A stretch of 6,585 bases of DNA, taken from NCBI GenBank assembly GCA_947177645.1, contig CAMWVJ010000064.1, positions 1-6,585 on the forward strand, in the 5' to 3' direction. Position numbers and translations under genes: made by a program. Each line of letters opens with the position of its first letter. The stretch's first letter is position 1. Positions 4,477 to 6,585 of this stretch are shown in pieces. The DNA comes from an uncultured Desulfovibrio sp. (lineage in GTDB: Bacteria; Desulfobacterota; Desulfovibrionia; Desulfovibrionales; Desulfovibrionaceae). The notes below the pieces were generated by a model. The model was given only the letters and a program-made list of their open reading frames with translations, had not been told where the DNA came from and searched no databases.

Positions 4477-6114
4477 CTAGCGCAGCATCCAGGCAAGCGG
4501 CCCGGCCATCAGCCAGGTGAGCACGCAGAGCAGGATGGTCATGCCGATGCTGTGCAAAATGGTGAAGCGGAAGAGGTTGCCCTCCTCGCCCACCATGCCG
4601 GTGGCCGCCGTGGCCACGGAGAGGGACTGCGGCGAAATCATCTTGGCCGTGGTGCCACCCGAGGCATTGGCCGCCACGGCGAGGTCGGGGTTCATGCCCA
4701 CGGCCACGGCCGTGTCGCGCTGCATGCCGCCGAAGAGCGCGCAGGAGGACGTGTCCGACCCGGTGAGGAACACGCCGAGCCAGCCCAAAATGGGCGCGAA
4801 GAAGGGGAAGAAGCCGCCTGTAAGCGTGAAGGCCAGGCCCAGGGTAGCGCTCATGCCCGAGTAATTCATCAGATACGCGAGGCCCAGGATCAGGGCGATG
4901 GTGATGATGGGCAGGATGAGCTGGCGGATGGTGCGGAAGAAGCACGCGATGGCGCGGCCGAAGCCGTAGCGCGGCATGAGCGGCACCGACACGAGGCCGG
5001 AGAGCAAAATGGCCGTGCCGCCGGCCGAGAGCCAGTTGAAGGTGTACTTGGCGGCGTAGACCGCGTTTTCCTTGACGATGGGCGCGGTCTTGAGCACCTC
5101 GCCGTCAAGGCCGGGCCAGCCGAAGGTGAAGATGGCGCCGGGCACGGCGTTGAGCACCTTCTTGAATTCCGGGAGGCCCCAGAAGAACACGAAGACCGCG
5201 AGCACCAGATACGGTCCCCAGGCGCGCATGACCACGGCCGCGGGGAAGCCGTCGCCTTCGAGCTTCGAGTCGCCCTCGCCGGGGAAGCGGTAGGTCTGCT
5301 TCGGCCGCCAGACCTTGAGCAGCAGCACGAGGCCCACGATGGTGGCGATGGCCGAGCCGATGTCCGGCAGGGTCGGGCCGTGGAAGTTGGAGAGCAAAAA
5401 TTCCATGCCCGCGAAGCATACGCCCGAGACCACGATGGCCGGGAAGACCTCCATGCTGCGCCTGAAGCCGCACATGGTCACGCAGACCCACATGGGCACG
5501 ATGAGCGCGAGCAGCGAGAGCTGGCGGCCGGCGATGGAGCTTACGGACATGAGATCGAGGCCGGACACGGACGCCGCCACGATGATCGGCACGCCGATGG
5601 CGCCGAAGGCCACGGGCGCGGTGTTGGCGATGAGCGCGATGCCCGCCCCCCAGAGCGGGGTGAAGCCCAGGCCCACCAGCATGGCCGCGGCGATGGCAAC
5701 GGGCGTGCCGAAGCCGGCCGTGCCCTCGATGAAGCAACTGAAGGCATAGGCGATGAGCAGGGCCTGGAGGCGCCGGTCATCGGTGAGGCGGGCCAGCGAA
5801 TCCTTGATGATCTCGAACTCGCCGGACTCCACGGTCATGTTGTAGACCCACACCGCCGTGACCACGATCCAGACGATGGGGAAGAGGCCGAAGGCCGCGC
5901 CCATGAGCGTGGAGCTGATGGCGAGGCCCACGGGCATGTCCCACACGGCCACGGCCACGATGAGCGCGCCGATGAGGCCGGCCGCCGCGGCGATATGGCC
6001 CTTGGCCTTGCGCACGGCCAGCATGTAAAAGAGGATGAGCAGCGGGATGGCCGCCACGCAGGCCGAGCCCACGGTGCTCCCGCCCACGGTGATGTAATTC
6101 TGGATCCACGGCAT
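4477..6114 (-). CDS. lctP: LctP-family permease (L-lactate/glycolate type)
   Basis: Inner-membrane secondary transporter of the lactate permease family, which usually imports L-lactate or glycolate with protons. 545 residues, the normal family length of about 550. Seen: many hydrophobic segments along the whole chain (for example 17-34, 42-58, 72-91, 160-181, 200-215, 301-313, 366-380, 399-416, 522-541). Family motifs are CFIEGTAGFGTPVAIAAAM (127-145), GWLGVFLTGSDTSSCALFG (444-462) and NASGGTTAKMISPQSLSVA (483-501). The ATG at 6114 has a modest AAAGG (6125-6129) 10 bases upstream. It is separated from tpa by a terminator and a new promoter, so it is probably its own transcript. Desulfovibrionaceae often use lactate as electron donor, which fits. 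In this neighbourhood another small acid, including a sulfonate, is possible; the substrate cannot be read from the sequence. Confidence 0.9.
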   Translation of the reverse strand: MPWIQNYITVGGSTVGSACVAAIPLLILFYMLAVRKAKGHIAAAAGLIGALIVAVAVWDMPVGLAISSTLMGAAFGLFPIVWIVVTAVWVYNMTVESGEFEIIKDSLARLTDDRRLQALLIAYAFSCFIEGTAGFGTPVAIAAAMLVGLGFTPLWGAGIALIANTAPVAFGAIGVPIIVAASVSGLDLMSVSSIAGRQLSLLALIVPMWVCVTMCGFRRSMEVFPAIVVSGVCFAGMEFLLSNFHGPTLPDIGSAIATIVGLVLLLKVWRPKQTYRFPGEGDSKLEGDGFPAAVVMRAWGPYLVLAVFVFFWGLPEFKKVLNAVPGAIFTFGWPGLDGEVLKTAPIVKENAVYAAKYTFNWLSAGGTAILLSGLVSVPLMPRYGFGRAIACFFRTIRQLILPIITIALILGLAYLMNYSGMSATLGLAFTLTGGFFPFFAPILGWLGVFLTGSDTSSCALFGGMQRDTAVAVGMNPDLAVAANASGGTTAKMISPQSLSVATAATGMVGEEGNLFRFTILHSIGMTILLCVLTWLMAGPLAWMLR

Positions 6115-6295
6115 AGAAGTCCAACCTTTCTCTCAAATGTGCGGGGAAACCTCGTTCCCGAAAAACAGCGCCCGCGGCCCCCGGAAAGCCCTGCCCCGGC
6201 CTTTCCCGGACACGCGCCGGCGCCCCCTCCGTGCCGCAGCATACGGGATGCGCCGGGCGGGAGCCAAGCAATTCCCGCAGTTGGGCCGCGAATAG

Positions 6296-6313
6296 TTATT
6301 GAAAATTCAATAA
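6296..6313. promoter_or_regulatory. 18-bp AT-rich palindrome upstream of lctP-like gene (possible operator)
   Basis: TTATTGAAAATTCAATAA is a perfect 8-2-8 inverted repeat in an AT-rich island within otherwise very GC-rich DNA, about 180 bases ahead of the permease start. It resembles operators of dimeric regulators in general form. It matches neither the FNR (TTGAT-N4-ATCAA) nor the Rex (TTGTGAA-N4-TTCACAA) consensus well, so no regulator is named. Confidence 0.4.
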
Positions 6314-6324
6314 ATATTCAAAAT

Positions 6325-6374
6325 CCGGCGCGCAGGCGCCCACGCCGGTGCTGGCCGCTTCAAACACAGCGGCC
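6325..6374. other. Two adjacent hairpins upstream of the palindrome
   Basis: CCGGCG (6325-6330) pairs with CGCCGG (6343-6348) around a 12-base loop, and GGCCGCT (6353-6359) pairs with AGCGGCC (6368-6374) around an 8-base loop. On the minus strand the first hairpin is followed directly by ATTTTGAATATTTATT, so it could be a terminator for a gene lying to the right of the window. The stem is short and GC-rich DNA makes chance pairing common. Confidence 0.3.
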
Positions 6375-6495
6375 GCAGGACGGCGCCCGAGGCACGGCCT
6401 CAGCAAGGGGCCAGGTCGGCGCCCGGCCTGAAGGAGAAGGCCAAGAAAGGGCGTCTGGGAGCGCCTGGCACGTTCGCCGCGGCCCGCGCCGGGCC

Positions 6496-6585
<90 letters not shown>

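Larger units (their letters stand above)
6115..6495. other. Non-coding region upstream of the lctP-like gene
   Basis: 381 bases without a convincing gene. It holds the permease ribosome site near 6125-6129, a GC-rich stretch (6160-6290), an AT-rich island (6290-6325) that is the best place for a promoter, and two hairpins (6325-6374). A TTGAAT (6316-6321, minus strand) could serve as a -35 box, but no good -10 follows at 16-18 bases, so I do not call a sigma-70 promoter. No sigma-54 site with correct GG/GC spacing and a TT before the GC is seen toward lctP. Confidence 0.5.

Noticed and set aside
5835..6271. Overlapping minus-strand frames extending upstream of the permease start
   Set aside because: They are shadows of the permease gene in other frames; only the frame starting at 6114 has membrane segments and LctP motifs.
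6466..6480. Plus-strand sigma-54-like TGGCACGTTCGCCGC
   Set aside because: It has the -24 TGGCACG and a GC at the right distance, but lacks the TT of the -12 element. It points into the artefactual poly-G end, so nothing can be tested downstream.
6296..6495. Open frame on the minus strand ending in TAA at 6296-6298, possible 3' end of an upstream gene
   Set aside because: The translation is Arg/Pro/Leu/Ala-rich without any recognisable motif, no start is visible, and it would run into the poly-G artefact.

Overview
The window looks like a piece of a GC-rich, sulfonate-metabolising anaerobe, most likely a member of the Desulfovibrionaceae (Bilophila or Desulfovibrio type). I infer this from a protein that reads as taurine:pyruvate aminotransferase (Tpa), the enzyme that opens taurine degradation in Bilophila wadsworthia, together with an LctP-family permease and a three-subunit proton-translocating transhydrogenase. 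All recognised genes lie on the minus strand, so the window is best read from right to left.

From the right: positions 6496-6585 are almost pure G and look like a sequencing or assembly artefact at a contig end. Positions 6115-6495 are non-coding as far as I can see; they hold two small hairpins and an 18-bp AT-rich palindrome ahead of the permease gene (lctP-like, 4477-6114). A strong nested hairpin (4397-4462) just after the permease stop codon is a probable terminator and separates it from the next unit.

The 381-base gap 4096-4476 is the most interesting non-coding part. On the minus strand it contains a near-perfect sigma-54 (-24/-12) promoter (4221-4237). A 7-2-7 palindrome overlaps its -24 element, an IHF-like site lies upstream (4266-4278), and a pair of AAACCG-N5-GACT direct repeats lies further upstream (4322-4370), where an enhancer-binding activator would be expected. 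This layout predicts that the following genes are switched on by a sigma-54 activator, plausibly one responding to taurine or a related sulfonate.

Downstream come tpa (2719-4095), pntAA (1471-2640), pntAB (1093-1374, with a TTG start) and pntB (1-1043, cut by the window edge before its stop). The gaps are 78, 96 and 49 bases with no clear terminator, so they probably form one operon. Tpa would convert taurine plus pyruvate to sulfoacetaldehyde plus alanine. The transhydrogenase would exchange hydride between NAD(H) and NADP(H) across the membrane, using or generating proton motive force. The possible novelty is the coupling of taurine transamination to a redox-balancing transhydrogenase under one sigma-54 promoter. 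The PntAA subunit belongs to the same superfamily as alanine dehydrogenase and could easily be mislabelled as such in this context.
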